A stretch of 18,031 nt of DNA, from NCBI GenBank assembly GCA_964550325.1, contig CAZJYT010000016.1, forward strand, positions 1-18,031, in the 5' to 3' direction. The DNA comes from CAZJYT01 sp964550325. Its GTDB lineage: Bacteria; Patescibacteriota; Minisyncoccia; Minisyncoccales; CAZJYT01. The first letter of the stretch is position 1; every line of letters starts with the position of its first letter. Below, one piece after another: positions 7,935 to 15,494 of this stretch. The notes under the pieces are model-generated. The model was not told the DNA's origin and did not search any database. It was given only the letters and a program-made list of their open reading frames with translations. The position numbers and the translations under genes were made by a program.

Positions 7935-8291
7935 ATGGATTGTATATTTTGCAAAATTATTAAGAAGGAGATACCAGCAGAGATAGTAGCTGAAGAAGAA
8001 AAAGTAATAGCATTTAAGGATATTAATCCAGTGGCCCCGATTCATATTTTAATTGTTCCCAAAAAACATATTCCAAGTATTAATGAGACGAAGGAAGAAG
8101 ATAAAGAGTTGCTTGGAGAAATGTTAATTTTTGCAAAAAAGGTAGCTGAGAAATATTCTTTGACGGAAAAGGGATATAAATTGGTATTCAATGTTGGAAA
8201 AGGTGGGGGACAGGTTATTTTTCATTTACACCTCCATTTAATTGGAGGATGGGAAAAAGAAAAAGAAAGAAAGATCCCTAATATGCCATAA
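7935..8291 (+). CDS. HIT family (HINT-type) nucleotide hydrolase
   Basis: Proteins of the histidine-triad family hydrolyse or transfer nucleotidyl groups, for example AMP-lysine or aminoacyl-adenylates. The 118-aa product has the HINT layout. The N-terminal CIFCKIIKKEIPAEIV contains the two-Cys zinc pair. DINPVAPIHILIVPKKHI follows, and the catalytic triad motif is GGGQVIFHLHLHLIGGW (about 95-111), with the His-x-His-x-His triad intact. It lies 23 bp after hisS and just before rpsU, in the same unit. The sequence before the ATG (ACTCTT) has no Shine-Dalgarno character. The physiological substrate cannot be told from sequence. Confidence 0.94.
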   Translation: MDCIFCKIIKKEIPAEIVAEEEKVIAFKDINPVAPIHILIVPKKHIPSINETKEEDKELLGEMLIFAKKVAEKYSLTEKGYKLVFNVGKGGGQVIFHLHLHLIGGWEKEKERKIPNMP

Positions 8292-8300
8292 ATAGTGAAT

Positions 8301-8516
8301 ATGATATTAGAAATTAAAAAAAGAGGAAAAGAAAACTCAATATCTTTGGTGCGAAGATTTAATAGCGCTCTTAAGCGGAGTGGAATTTTATTGAGAGCAA
8401 GGGAGATGATGTTTAAACAGAGAGAGAAATCTGAGCAAATAAAGAAAAGAGAGGCTTTATGGAAAGAAGCAAAAAAGAAAGAATATGAGAGATTGAAAAA
8501 ATTAGGAAAAATTTAA
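8301..8516 (+). CDS. rpsU: Small ribosomal subunit protein bS21
   Basis: bS21 is a small basic protein of the 30S subunit involved in early mRNA binding. The 71-aa product has the family pattern: SLVRRFNSALKRSGILLRAR (about 13-32), followed by a Lys/Glu-rich helix KSEQIKKREALWKEAKKKEYERLKKL. ATG 8301 gives MILEIKKRGKENSISL. An in-frame GTG at 8295 would add two residues, and neither start has a Shine-Dalgarno sequence. The rpsU-yqeY order is conserved in many bacteria, and yqeY follows here within 6 bp. Confidence 0.92.
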   Translation: MILEIKKRGKENSISLVRRFNSALKRSGILLRAREMMFKQREKSEQIKKREALWKEAKKKEYERLKKLGKI

Positions 8517-8521
8517 AGAGT

Positions 8522-9019
8522 ATGATAAAAGAGAGAATTAAAAGAGATCTGATTTCTGCTCTAAAGAAGAAAGAGGGGATAAAAATTTCTACCTTAAGGC
8601 TTTTGTTAAACGCAATTTTTATTAAAGAAAAAGAAAAGAGATATAAAATAAGCAAGGAAAATCCAGGGCTGGTTTCTGAAGAGTTAGAGAAGAGAGCTCA
8701 ACTGAGCGATGAAGAAATAACAAAAATAATATTTTCTGAGATCAAAAAGAGAAAAGAAACAATTGAGGCAATAAGGAGATCAGGAAGGGAGGATTTGTTA
8801 AAAAAAGAAAAAGAAGAGATGGAAATTTTGAAAAAATATCTTCCAAAGCTACTCTCAGAAGAGGAAATTAAAAAATTAGCTCAAGAGATAATAAGAAAAC
8901 TAAAGGTTGAGGGCAAAAAGGATAAGGGAAAGGTAATGAGAGAGCTGATGCCAAAAATTAAAGGAAGGGCAGAAGGAAAAAAGGTAGCAGAAATCGTAGA
9001 AGAATTACTTCTTGAGTAA
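8522..9019 (+). CDS. yqeY: YqeY / GatB-tail domain protein
   Basis: The 165-aa product is a stand-alone copy of the domain found at the C-terminus of GatB, the tRNA-binding tail of the Asp/Glu-tRNA amidotransferase. Supporting motifs are IKISTLRLLLNAI (about 20-32), LSDEEITKIIFSEIKKRKET (about 61-80), EEMEILKKYLPKLLSEEEI, and the GKVMRELMPKIKGRAEGKKV tail (about 136-155). It is wholly helical and charged, with no membrane segment. The position directly after rpsU is the usual one. The exact function of free YqeY is not established; a link with tRNA or translation is inferred from the domain. Confidence 0.9.
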   Translation: MIKERIKRDLISALKKKEGIKISTLRLLLNAIFIKEKEKRYKISKENPGLVSEELEKRAQLSDEEITKIIFSEIKKRKETIEAIRRSGREDLLKKEKEEMEILKKYLPKLLSEEEIKKLAQEIIRKLKVEGKKDKGKVMRELMPKIKGRAEGKKVAEIVEELLLE

Positions 9020-9030
9020 AAAACTCTTTT

Positions 9031-10416
9031 ATGGAAAGACAAAGAACTTTTTTAATCTCCTTTTTTATTTTGGTTTTAGCAATTTTAGCAGGAATTTATG
9101 CTTCTCCTAAAAAGCTGGATTTTTTTAATTTTCCCTATAAAGAATATAAGTTAGGGCTAGACCTTCAAGGAGGGATCCGTTTTCTCTATCAAGCAGACCT
9201 TTCAGATATTCCACAAAAAGAGAGAAAGAGTGTGATGATGGGATTGAAAGAGGTTATGGAAAGAAGAGTGAATTTATTTGGGGTGAGAGAGCCACAAATT
9301 AAAGTTCAGGGTGAGAGATTAATTATTGAATTACCTGGTGTCTTGAGTCCTGAGGAGGCACGAAAAGAAATTGGAAAGACTCCCTTCTTGGAATTTAGAG
9401 AAGAAAGAGAAAAAGAAGAAGTAGAGAAAAATTTAGAGAAAATAAAGGAAGAAGTTAAAAAGAGGGTCTCTAAAGAGGAGTGGGAAAAGCTTAAGGAGTT
9501 GCCGGCTGTTTTACTTTTAGAAAAAGCTAAAAAACTCGGAATCTCTTTTGAGGATCCATTTTTTAAAAAGACTCCTCTTACCGGAAGATATTTAAAAAGA
9601 GCAGAGGTAGATTTTGATCCAGAAACTTATAACCCGGTAGTATCTCTGGAATTTAATGAAGAAGGGGCAAAGATTTTTGAAGAATTAACAGAAAGGAATG
9701 TTGGAAAACAGTTGGCTATTTTTATTGATGGAGATTTAATTTCTTCTCCGGTAGTGAGAGAAAAAATTTCTGGTGGTAGAGCCCAGATTACTGGAAAATT
9801 TTCTGTTAGAGAAGCCAAAGAACTGGCTAGTAATCTTAACGCAGGAGCCCTGCCTGTTCCCATTACTCTTTTGTCCCAAGATGTGATAGGAGCTACCCTG
9901 GGAAGAAATTCTTTAGAAAAAAGTTTGAAAGCAGGAATTTATGGATTCTTGGCAATTTTAATATTTATGATTTTGTTTTATAGATTCCCTGGATTGATTT
10001 CAAGTTTAGCTTTAATCATTTATGTGGTTTTGGTTTTAACTATTTTTAAAATTCTCTCTGTTACCTTAACCCTAGCAGGAATTGGAGGGTTTATTCTCTC
10101 TATTGGAATGGCTATTGATGCAAATATTTTGATTTTCTCAAGAATGAGAGAGGAATTAAGGGCGAAAAAAGATTTCCCCCAAGCCTTAAAAGAGGGCTTC
10201 AAGAGGGCTTGGCCTGCCATTAGAGATGGAAATTTTACTACTTTAGCGGTTTCTATAATTTTATTTACCTTTGGAAGCTCTTTTGTAAAAGGATTTGCTA
10301 CTACCTTGAGTCTTGGAATTTTAAGCTCTCTTTTTTCTGCCTTAATCGTGACCAAGTATTTCCTTAAATGCTTTGAGGGAAGTTTTTTAGAAAAGGTGAG
10401 GTGGCTATGGAGTTAA
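9031..10416 (+). CDS. secD: Protein translocase subunit SecD
   Basis: SecD forms a heteromeric RND-like complex with SecF that helps pull preproteins out of SecYEG using the proton gradient. One membrane segment lies at residues about 7-24, followed by YKLGLDLQGGIRFLYQADLS (about 39-58), the large external P1 region, and the conserved block FIDGDLISSPVVREKISGGR with ELASNLNAGALPVPI. Five C-terminal membrane segments start near residue 295 and include IGMAIDANILIFSRMREEL, which carries the conserved Asp involved in proton movement. A charged coiled region (about 130-170) is inserted in P1. At 461 aa it is shorter than E. coli SecD (615). secF follows after 3 bp. Confidence 0.96.
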   Translation: MERQRTFLISFFILVLAILAGIYASPKKLDFFNFPYKEYKLGLDLQGGIRFLYQADLSDIPQKERKSVMMGLKEVMERRVNLFGVREPQIKVQGERLIIELPGVLSPEEARKEIGKTPFLEFREEREKEEVEKNLEKIKEEVKKRVSKEEWEKLKELPAVLLLEKAKKLGISFEDPFFKKTPLTGRYLKRAEVDFDPETYNPVVSLEFNEEGAKIFEELTERNVGKQLAIFIDGDLISSPVVREKISGGRAQITGKFSVREAKELASNLNAGALPVPITLLSQDVIGATLGRNSLEKSLKAGIYGFLAILIFMILFYRFPGLISSLALIIYVVLVLTIFKILSVTLTLAGIGGFILSIGMAIDANILIFSRMREELRAKKDFPQALKEGFKRAWPAIRDGNFTTLAVSIILFTFGSSFVKGFATTLSLGILSSLFSALIVTKYFLKCFEGSFLEKVRWLWS

Positions 10417-10419
10417 ATT

Positions 10420-11334
10420 ATGCTGAATTTTGTTAAATATCCCAAAATCTATATTTTTCTCTCTCTGATTTTAGTTTTAATTAGCATTTTTTCTCTTCTA
10501 TTTTATGGTTTAGAATTGGGAATTGAGTTTACCGGGGGAAGTAGCTTAGAGATAAGCTACAGACAGGGAAAACCAGATATTTCTCTTTTAAAAAAAGAAT
10601 TGACTGAGCTTAGGTTGGAAGGATTTAATCTCCGTCCCTTAGGAGAAAAAGGAGTAATTTTAGAAATTAGAGAAAAAGAAGTTTCTCCTGAATTAGAGAA
10701 AAAAATTGTTGAGAAATTTAAGAAAGCAGGAGAAATTGAGAATGAGCAATCTTTTCATTTGAGATCTATTAGTCCTGTAATTGGTAAGGAGCTTCAAGAA
10801 AAAGCTAAAGTTTTCATTATTTTATCTGTTTTAGTAATCTTAATTTATATTTCTCTCGCCTTTAGAAGGCTTCAAAGACCTATTTCTTCTTTTGGATATG
10901 CTCTAATTTCCATTTTTGCTCTCCTTCATGATATAATAATTCCCTTAGGGGTATTTGCCATTTTGGGAAGGTTTTATAATCTTCAAATTAGTATTCCTAT
11001 TGTGGTAGCTCTTTTGACCGTGTTAGGTTATTCAATAAATAATACGGTGGTAGTTTTTGATAGGATTAGAGAGAACTTACTAAAAAGAAGTAGTTTATCA
11101 TTTAAAGAAGTAGTTAATCTCTCTCTAAATCAGGTCTTTTCTCGATCCATTAATACTTCTTTGACTACTCTTTTTGTTTTAATAAGTCTTTTCTTCTTTG
11201 GGGGGGAGACCTTAAAATATTTTTCCCTAATTTTGATTTTAGGAATTATGGCTGGGACCTATTCTTCTTTATTTTTGGTTTCATCTCTCTTAATAAATTT
11301 GGGAAAAACTAAACTATGGAGAGTGAGGTCTTAG
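10420..11334 (+). CDS. secF: Protein translocase subunit SecF
   Basis: SecF is the partner of SecD. The 304-aa product is of family length. It has a first membrane segment (about 8-28), the signature GLELGIEFTGGSSLEISY (about 30-47), an external domain, and then a cluster of five membrane segments with SFGYALISIFALLHDIIIPL and LGYSINNTVVVFDRIRENL, the expected SecF box. The start is preceded by GGAG at a usable distance, inside the last codons of secD; this is one of the few plausible ribosome sites in the window. The end overlaps the next gene by 19 nt, tying it to the sec unit. Confidence 0.96.
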   Translation: MLNFVKYPKIYIFLSLILVLISIFSLLFYGLELGIEFTGGSSLEISYRQGKPDISLLKKELTELRLEGFNLRPLGEKGVILEIREKEVSPELEKKIVEKFKKAGEIENEQSFHLRSISPVIGKELQEKAKVFIILSVLVILIYISLAFRRLQRPISSFGYALISIFALLHDIIIPLGVFAILGRFYNLQISIPIVVALLTVLGYSINNTVVVFDRIRENLLKRSSLSFKEVVNLSLNQVFSRSINTSLTTLFVLISLFFFGGETLKYFSLILILGIMAGTYSSLFLVSSLLINLGKTKLWRVRS

Positions 11335-12689
11335 ATTATTTAGGTTTACTCTTTTCTCTCTTTTGGCAATATATTAAATCTTGGTACTGGCTCTTTTTGC
11401 CTTTAATCTTGGTTTTTCCGAATTTTAAAAAATTTCCTCACTTAGGTTATTGGTGGCATTATTGGCGATATGAAACAAGATGGAAAGCTGCCCAAATGAA
11501 AAAAATTTATGAAATTAAATTACCAAAAGAGATTGAAAAACCAATCTCTGCAATGGAAATGTGCTTGGAACAAATATGGAAAGGCTTCTATGAACCTCCT
11601 TATTTTTGGGAATTTTGGTGGCAGGGGAAGCATCATCCAATGGATTTTCAGTTTGAGATTGTTTCTGATGGAGGAAGAATAAAATTTTATCTCAGGACTG
11701 TCTTAGGCTACAAAATAGAAGCCCTAAAGAGAGCTATCTGGTCTCACTATCCAGATATAGAGTTTGTTGAGGCTGAGGATTATGTAAGAAAGATTCCCGT
11801 TGATCTAGAGAGAAAGGGATGGGAGATGAGAGGGGCTGATTTTGGGTTAGAAAAACCAGATGTTTGGCCCCTTAATACCTATTTGTCTTTTGAAAAAACC
11901 CCAGAGGCTATTCCTAAAGGGGAAGAGAAAAAAAAGGTTGAACCAATGGGTACTCTTTTAGAAATGTTGACCCAATTAAAAGAAGGAGAAAAAGTGTGGT
12001 TTCAGATTAAACCATTTCCGATTGGAGGGGAAGAGGTTGCTCCTTATCTAAAATCTGCCGAGGAATTAAAAAATAAAATTGCCCAGAGGGGAAAACCGGT
12101 GAGGGTAAAATCATGGGTTGATAGTTTTTTTAATATGATTCTTACCCTTATTGAGGGGAAGAGAGAAACGAAAAAAGAAGAAAGAGAAGGGATTGAATTG
12201 GTTGCTCCTGAGTTAAGAATGACCCCCAGAGAAAAAGAGATATGCCAGGCAATTGAAAGAAAATTTTCAAAACCTCTTTTTTTGGTCTCTTCAATAAGGT
12301 GGATATATTTCGCAAAAAAAGAGGTCTTTAATCCCCATCAAAGATGGCGCCAAATGCTTAATTTTACTGGTGCTTTTTGTGCGGAGGATATGAATTCACT
12401 AAAAAATGTTACTCACACCTATACCAAAATTGTAAATCCTCCACCTTTTAATCTTTTTGATAAGAGAAGACTCTATGTTAGAAAGAGAAGAATGATAAGG
12501 TTATATCAAAATCGCTACGAACCGAGATACCCTTTAAAAGGAGACTATAGATGGGCATATATGGTCCTCTGTTCTGAAGAATTGGCTTCTATCTTTCATT
12601 TTCCAACCCGAGTTTTAGTTCCTCTTCCCGGCATTGAAAGAGTAGAGTTTAAAAAGACAGAAGCTCCCCCAGAAGTGCCAATGGAATAA
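11316..12689 (+). CDS. DUF8128-like membrane-anchored protein, partner of the VirD4-like ATPase
   Basis: This 457-aa protein has one or two N-terminal membrane segments (about 8-37, rich in Trp and Phe: FWQYIKSWYWLFLPLILVF) and a long soluble part. Recognisable stretches are WYWLFLPLILVFPNFKKF, the WWHYWRYETRWKAAQMKKIY block, MEMCLEQIWKGFYEPPYFWE, FEIVSDGGRIKFYLRT, and a C-terminal region with FHFPTRVLVPLPGIERVEFK. I recognise this as the type of protein that Patescibacteria encode beside, or fused to, a type IV-secretion-like coupling ATPase (DUF8128). The name is from memory and not verified. Basic loops such as KRRLYVRKRRMIRLYQNRY could contact nucleic acid. It starts inside secF. The ATPase gene follows after a 274-bp structured gap. 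No enzymatic motif was found. Confidence 0.7.
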   Translation: MESEVLDYLGLLFSLFWQYIKSWYWLFLPLILVFPNFKKFPHLGYWWHYWRYETRWKAAQMKKIYEIKLPKEIEKPISAMEMCLEQIWKGFYEPPYFWEFWWQGKHHPMDFQFEIVSDGGRIKFYLRTVLGYKIEALKRAIWSHYPDIEFVEAEDYVRKIPVDLERKGWEMRGADFGLEKPDVWPLNTYLSFEKTPEAIPKGEEKKKVEPMGTLLEMLTQLKEGEKVWFQIKPFPIGGEEVAPYLKSAEELKNKIAQRGKPVRVKSWVDSFFNMILTLIEGKRETKKEEREGIELVAPELRMTPREKEICQAIERKFSKPLFLVSSIRWIYFAKKEVFNPHQRWRQMLNFTGAFCAEDMNSLKNVTHTYTKIVNPPPFNLFDKRRLYVRKRRMIRLYQNRYEPRYPLKGDYRWAYMVLCSEELASIFHFPTRVLVPLPGIERVEFKKTEAPPEVPME

Positions 12690-12700
12690 GGAAAGAAATT

Positions 12701-12709
12701 TGTTAAAAT
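12701..12709 (+). promoter_or_regulatory. Extended -10 promoter box before the inverted-repeat element
   Basis: TGTTAAAAT, with upstream TT, matches TTTGTTARAAT also found at 6034 and 17519. It lies 12 bp after the stop of the DUF8128-like gene. Transcription would begin near 12716 and read through the whole inverted-repeat element at 12742-12905 and then possibly into the ATPase gene. No good -35 is seen. Confidence 0.4.
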
Positions 12710-12741
12710 GTATTTACTAACCAATTTGGTAAGGAATCCCA

Positions 12742-12905
12742 TGAGGCATCTTGTCTCGGGGAGCACGGAGTCGCCTTAAGTACTGAAATAGATAGTTTGT
12801 TTACAGGCGCTCCTAGACCTCGCCGAGCCTTACAGGGTCCCTACTGAAATACAATCTTTCTCTCGGGCTCAGCTCTCGGTATGCTCCCCGAGACAAGATG
12901 CCTCA
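12742..12905 (+). ncRNA. GC-rich element closed by a 24-bp perfect inverted repeat; candidate structured RNA
   Basis: The arms 12742-12765 (TGAGGCATCTTGTCTCGGGG then AGCA) and 12882-12905 are exact reverse complements over 24 bp. The 164-bp element is about 52% G+C by hand count, in surroundings of clearly lower G+C. Inside it, GGAG-T-CGCC (12767-12775) pairs with GGCGCTCC (12806-12813), with the T bulged. CCGAG (12823-12827) can pair with CTCGG at 12875-12879 or at 12862-12866. Two 10-mers TACTGAAATA (12781, 12842) and two TTACAGG (12801, 12830) repeat within it. It contains no ORF. A promoter box at 12701-12709 points into it. I do not recognise it as tmRNA, 6S, SRP RNA, tRNA or a known riboswitch. 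The alternative is a MITE-like element with terminal inverted repeats; I see no clear target duplication (CAT/AAT flanks). The strand is inferred from the promoter. Confidence 0.55.
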
Positions 12906-12963
12906 ATAAAGAAATTATCAGCAATTAATTACTGAAGTAGCAAGAATAGTAGAGTATAAAATT

Positions 12964-14244
12964 ATGGAAATTACCTTTATTGGAAAAACTACCTTTCGTA
13001 ATGAATTAAGAAAATTTGGTATAAAGAAAGAAGATAAAAGAAGACACATTTATATTATTGGAAAAACAGGCATGGGGAAGACAGAACTAGTTCTTAATAT
13101 GGCACTTCAAGATATAAACAAGGGATATGGGGTGGGTTTTTTTGATCCTCATGGAGAGCCAGCAGAAAGATTATTGGAGTTGATTCCCACAAAAAGAATT
13201 AATGAAGTGATATATTTCAACCCTGCTGATTTTGAATTTCCTATTGCTTTTAATATTTTGGAGAGGATAAGTCCAGAAAATCGCTATTTAGTAAGTAGTT
13301 ATTTAGTAGATGTTTTTAAGAGGATTTGGGTAGAGGGCTGGACAGCTGAGATAGAATATGTTTTGGGAAATTGTATTTTGGCTTTGTTAGAGTATCCTAC
13401 ATCTACCCTATTGGGAGTTTACAAAATTTTAACTGATGAGATGTATCGGAAAAAAATTATTGAGAAGGTGACAGATCCAGTAGTAAGGGAATTTTGGCTT
13501 CAAGAATTTCCAGAATATAGTGTTAGAGAGAGAGAAACCATAATCACTATTAAAAATAAAATAGCCCAGGTAGTGTTTAATCCGGTAATGAGGAATATTT
13601 TAGGGCAGGTAAGGTCAAAAATTCTTTTTCAAGAGATTTTAGAGAAAAAGAGAATTTTAATAGTGAATCTCTCTCGGGCGAAAATAGGGGAAGAGAATTC
13701 AAAGATTTTGGGCTCTTTTTTATTTTTAAAATTATATTTGGCTTTATTAAAAAGAATTGATATTCCTCCAGAAAAAAGAGAAGATTTTTGTTTGTACTTA
13801 GATGAGTTTCAAAATATTATTATTAAATCTTTAGGAAATGTCCTTACGGAGGCAAGAAAATATAATTTATCTTTGATTTTATCTCATCAGTATTTAGCCC
13901 AATTATCAGAAATGGCTTTTCCTGAGACAGAAAGAATAAAAGAAGCTATTTTTGGAAATGTGGGAACTGTTATTTCTTTTAGAGTGGGAGCAGAAGACGC
14001 AGAGATTTTAGAAAGAGAGTTTGGTCAAGAGTTTACTGCCAGTGACTTTACTAATTTACCCAAATATAATATGTATATAAAATTAACAGTTGATGGAATT
14101 GCAACCCGCCCATTTTCAGCTATTTCTTTACCTCCGGTTCCAAAACCAAAACAGTCTTACAAACAAACTATTATAAAGGTCGTAAGGGAGCGTTATGCTA
14201 CTCCCAGAGAAATTGTTGAAAAAAAGCTTAGCAAATGGAAATGA
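12964..14244 (+). CDS. VirD4/TraG-like type IV secretion coupling ATPase
   Basis: A P-loop ATPase of 426 aa. Walker A is IIGKTGMGKTELVLN (about 31-45). GVGFFDPHGEPAERLLELIP follows, of the kind found in DUF87/VirD4-like proteins, where an Asp-Pro-His-Gly stretch lies after the P-loop. Walker B is FCLYLDEFQNI (about 277-287), then LTEARKYNLSLILSHQYLAQL (about 295-315), the sensor-like segment of TraD/VirD4 ATPases, and AIFGNVGTVISFRVGAEDA. It has no membrane segment, so the DUF8128-like protein upstream is a natural membrane anchor. Coupling proteins of this class pump DNA or proteins through a secretion channel; none of the other channel genes is in the window. No Shine-Dalgarno sequence precedes the ATG. 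The TGA stop overlaps the pgk ATG (ATGA). Confidence 0.85.
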   Translation: MEITFIGKTTFRNELRKFGIKKEDKRRHIYIIGKTGMGKTELVLNMALQDINKGYGVGFFDPHGEPAERLLELIPTKRINEVIYFNPADFEFPIAFNILERISPENRYLVSSYLVDVFKRIWVEGWTAEIEYVLGNCILALLEYPTSTLLGVYKILTDEMYRKKIIEKVTDPVVREFWLQEFPEYSVRERETIITIKNKIAQVVFNPVMRNILGQVRSKILFQEILEKKRILIVNLSRAKIGEENSKILGSFLFLKLYLALLKRIDIPPEKREDFCLYLDEFQNIIIKSLGNVLTEARKYNLSLILSHQYLAQLSEMAFPETERIKEAIFGNVGTVISFRVGAEDAEILEREFGQEFTASDFTNLPKYNMYIKLTVDGIATRPFSAISLPPVPKPKQSYKQTIIKVVRERYATPREIVEKKLSKWK

Positions 14245-15419
14245 AGATAAAAACAATTCAGGATTTCGATGTTAGAGAAAAAAGAGTATTGTTAAGAGTA
14301 GATTTTAATGTAGATATTGACGAAAAGGGAAGGATCATAGATGACTATAAGGTTGTAAAGACGATTCCGACCATAAAATATCTTTTGGAAAGACAAGCTA
14401 AGATAATTTTAATGAGTCATCTCGGGAGACCAGAGAAGGGGTTAAAAAATAGATTTACCTTAAAGCCAATTGCCAAGAGGTTAGAAGAGCTTTTGAATAA
14501 AAAAGTGAGATTTCTACCAGACTGTGTTGGTGAGAGGATAGAAAAAATAACAAGGTCAATGAAGCCTGGGGAGATAATCTTACTTGAGAATCTAAGATTT
14601 CATGAAGAGGAAATGAAGGGTGACCTTTCCTTTGCCAAAAGGTTAGCTAGTCTGGGAGAGATTTATATTAATGATGCATTTGGGTGCGTCCATAGAGATC
14701 ATGCCAGTATTTCTAAAATCTGTCAGTTTTTACCATCTGGAGGAGGATTTTTATTAGAAGAAGAGATCAATACCCTTTCTCAGGCAGTAAAGAAAAAAGT
14801 TCCTCCCTTAGTGGCAGTTATCGGAGGAGTAAAAATTAAGACCAAGATTGGCTTAGTTGATAGTCTATTAAAAGAAGCAGATGAAGTAATTGTGGGAGGA
14901 AAAATTGCCTATGATATTTTGGCTGGTAAGGGACTTTGTATGAGGGGTTACATTCCAGAGCCGGAGGTGTTAGAGGTATTGGATAGAATAGAAATTACTA
15001 ATCCCAAACTTCATCTTCCTGTGGATGGGGTAGTAGTATTAAAAGAGGAGATAGAGGGATACTGCAGAAAGGCTGCTTTAGGACAAATAAGAAAAGAAGA
15101 AAAAATTTTAGATATTGGTCCAGAGACAGTAAGAATCTTCAGAGAGGTAATTTTTACTGCTAAAACAATAATTTGGAATGGACCCTTAGGAAAATTTGAA
15201 GATGAAAGATTTGCAAGGGGGAGTTTAGAGATTGCTGATGCCATTATTAAAAGCAGAGCCTTTTCTATTATTGGCGGAGGAGATACCTGTGCCTTTTTGA
15301 GGAAATATCATTTGACAGACAAATTTGGCTTCATTTCTACTGGTGGAGGAGCTATGCTGAGCTTTTTAGAGAATAAAAGATTACCGGGACTCTTAGCATT
15401 AGAAAAATCTAATAATTAA
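14241..15419 (+). CDS. pgk: Phosphoglycerate kinase
   Basis: PGK transfers phosphate from 1,3-bisphosphoglycerate to ADP in glycolysis. Key motifs: RVLLRVDFNVDIDEKG (N-terminal substrate region), MSHLGRPEKG, LLENLRFHEEE, YINDAFGCVHRDHAS, then the C-terminal nucleotide domain with VIGGVKIKTKIGLVDSLL, IWNGPLGKFEDERFARGS, and SIIGGGDTCAFLRKY...FISTGGGAMLSFLE. At 392 aa it is of normal size. I chose ATG 14241 because it gives the usual MKIKTIQDFDV start and an ATGA overlap with the ATPase stop. An ATG at 14235 would add two residues. It appears to be read as the last gene of the unit that includes the ATPase. A promoter for the next gene lies after it. Confidence 0.97.
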   Translation: MKIKTIQDFDVREKRVLLRVDFNVDIDEKGRIIDDYKVVKTIPTIKYLLERQAKIILMSHLGRPEKGLKNRFTLKPIAKRLEELLNKKVRFLPDCVGERIEKITRSMKPGEIILLENLRFHEEEMKGDLSFAKRLASLGEIYINDAFGCVHRDHASISKICQFLPSGGGFLLEEEINTLSQAVKKKVPPLVAVIGGVKIKTKIGLVDSLLKEADEVIVGGKIAYDILAGKGLCMRGYIPEPEVLEVLDRIEITNPKLHLPVDGVVVLKEEIEGYCRKAALGQIRKEEKILDIGPETVRIFREVIFTAKTIIWNGPLGKFEDERFARGSLEIADAIIKSRAFSIIGGGDTCAFLRKYHLTDKFGFISTGGGAMLSFLENKRLPGLLALEKSNN

Positions 15420-15430
15420 TAAAATTAACT

Positions 15431-15459
15431 TTGATCTTCTTGAGAAGGATAAATATAAA
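15431..15459 (+). promoter_or_regulatory. Predicted promoter of recJ-like/rnhA unit
   Basis: TTGATC (15431-15436) and TATAAA (15454-15459) are separated by exactly 17 bp, in the 75-bp gap after pgk. Transcription would start near 15466, about 30 nt before the ATG at 15495. Confidence 0.45.
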
Positions 15460-15494
15460 AGGCTCTTGGCTGTGGGTGTAATATTTTCTAAAAA

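Noticed and set aside
12742..12905. Reading the inverted-repeat element as SRP RNA, 6S RNA or tmRNA
   Set aside because: The SRP core GGAAGGAAGC-type block and a tmRNA tRNA-like end are missing. A 24-bp perfect closing stem and the internal duplications do not fit the 6S central bubble.
14235..14240. ATG 14235 as the pgk start
   Set aside because: ATG 14241 gives the typical MKIKTIQDFDV N-terminus and a standard ATGA overlap with the upstream stop.
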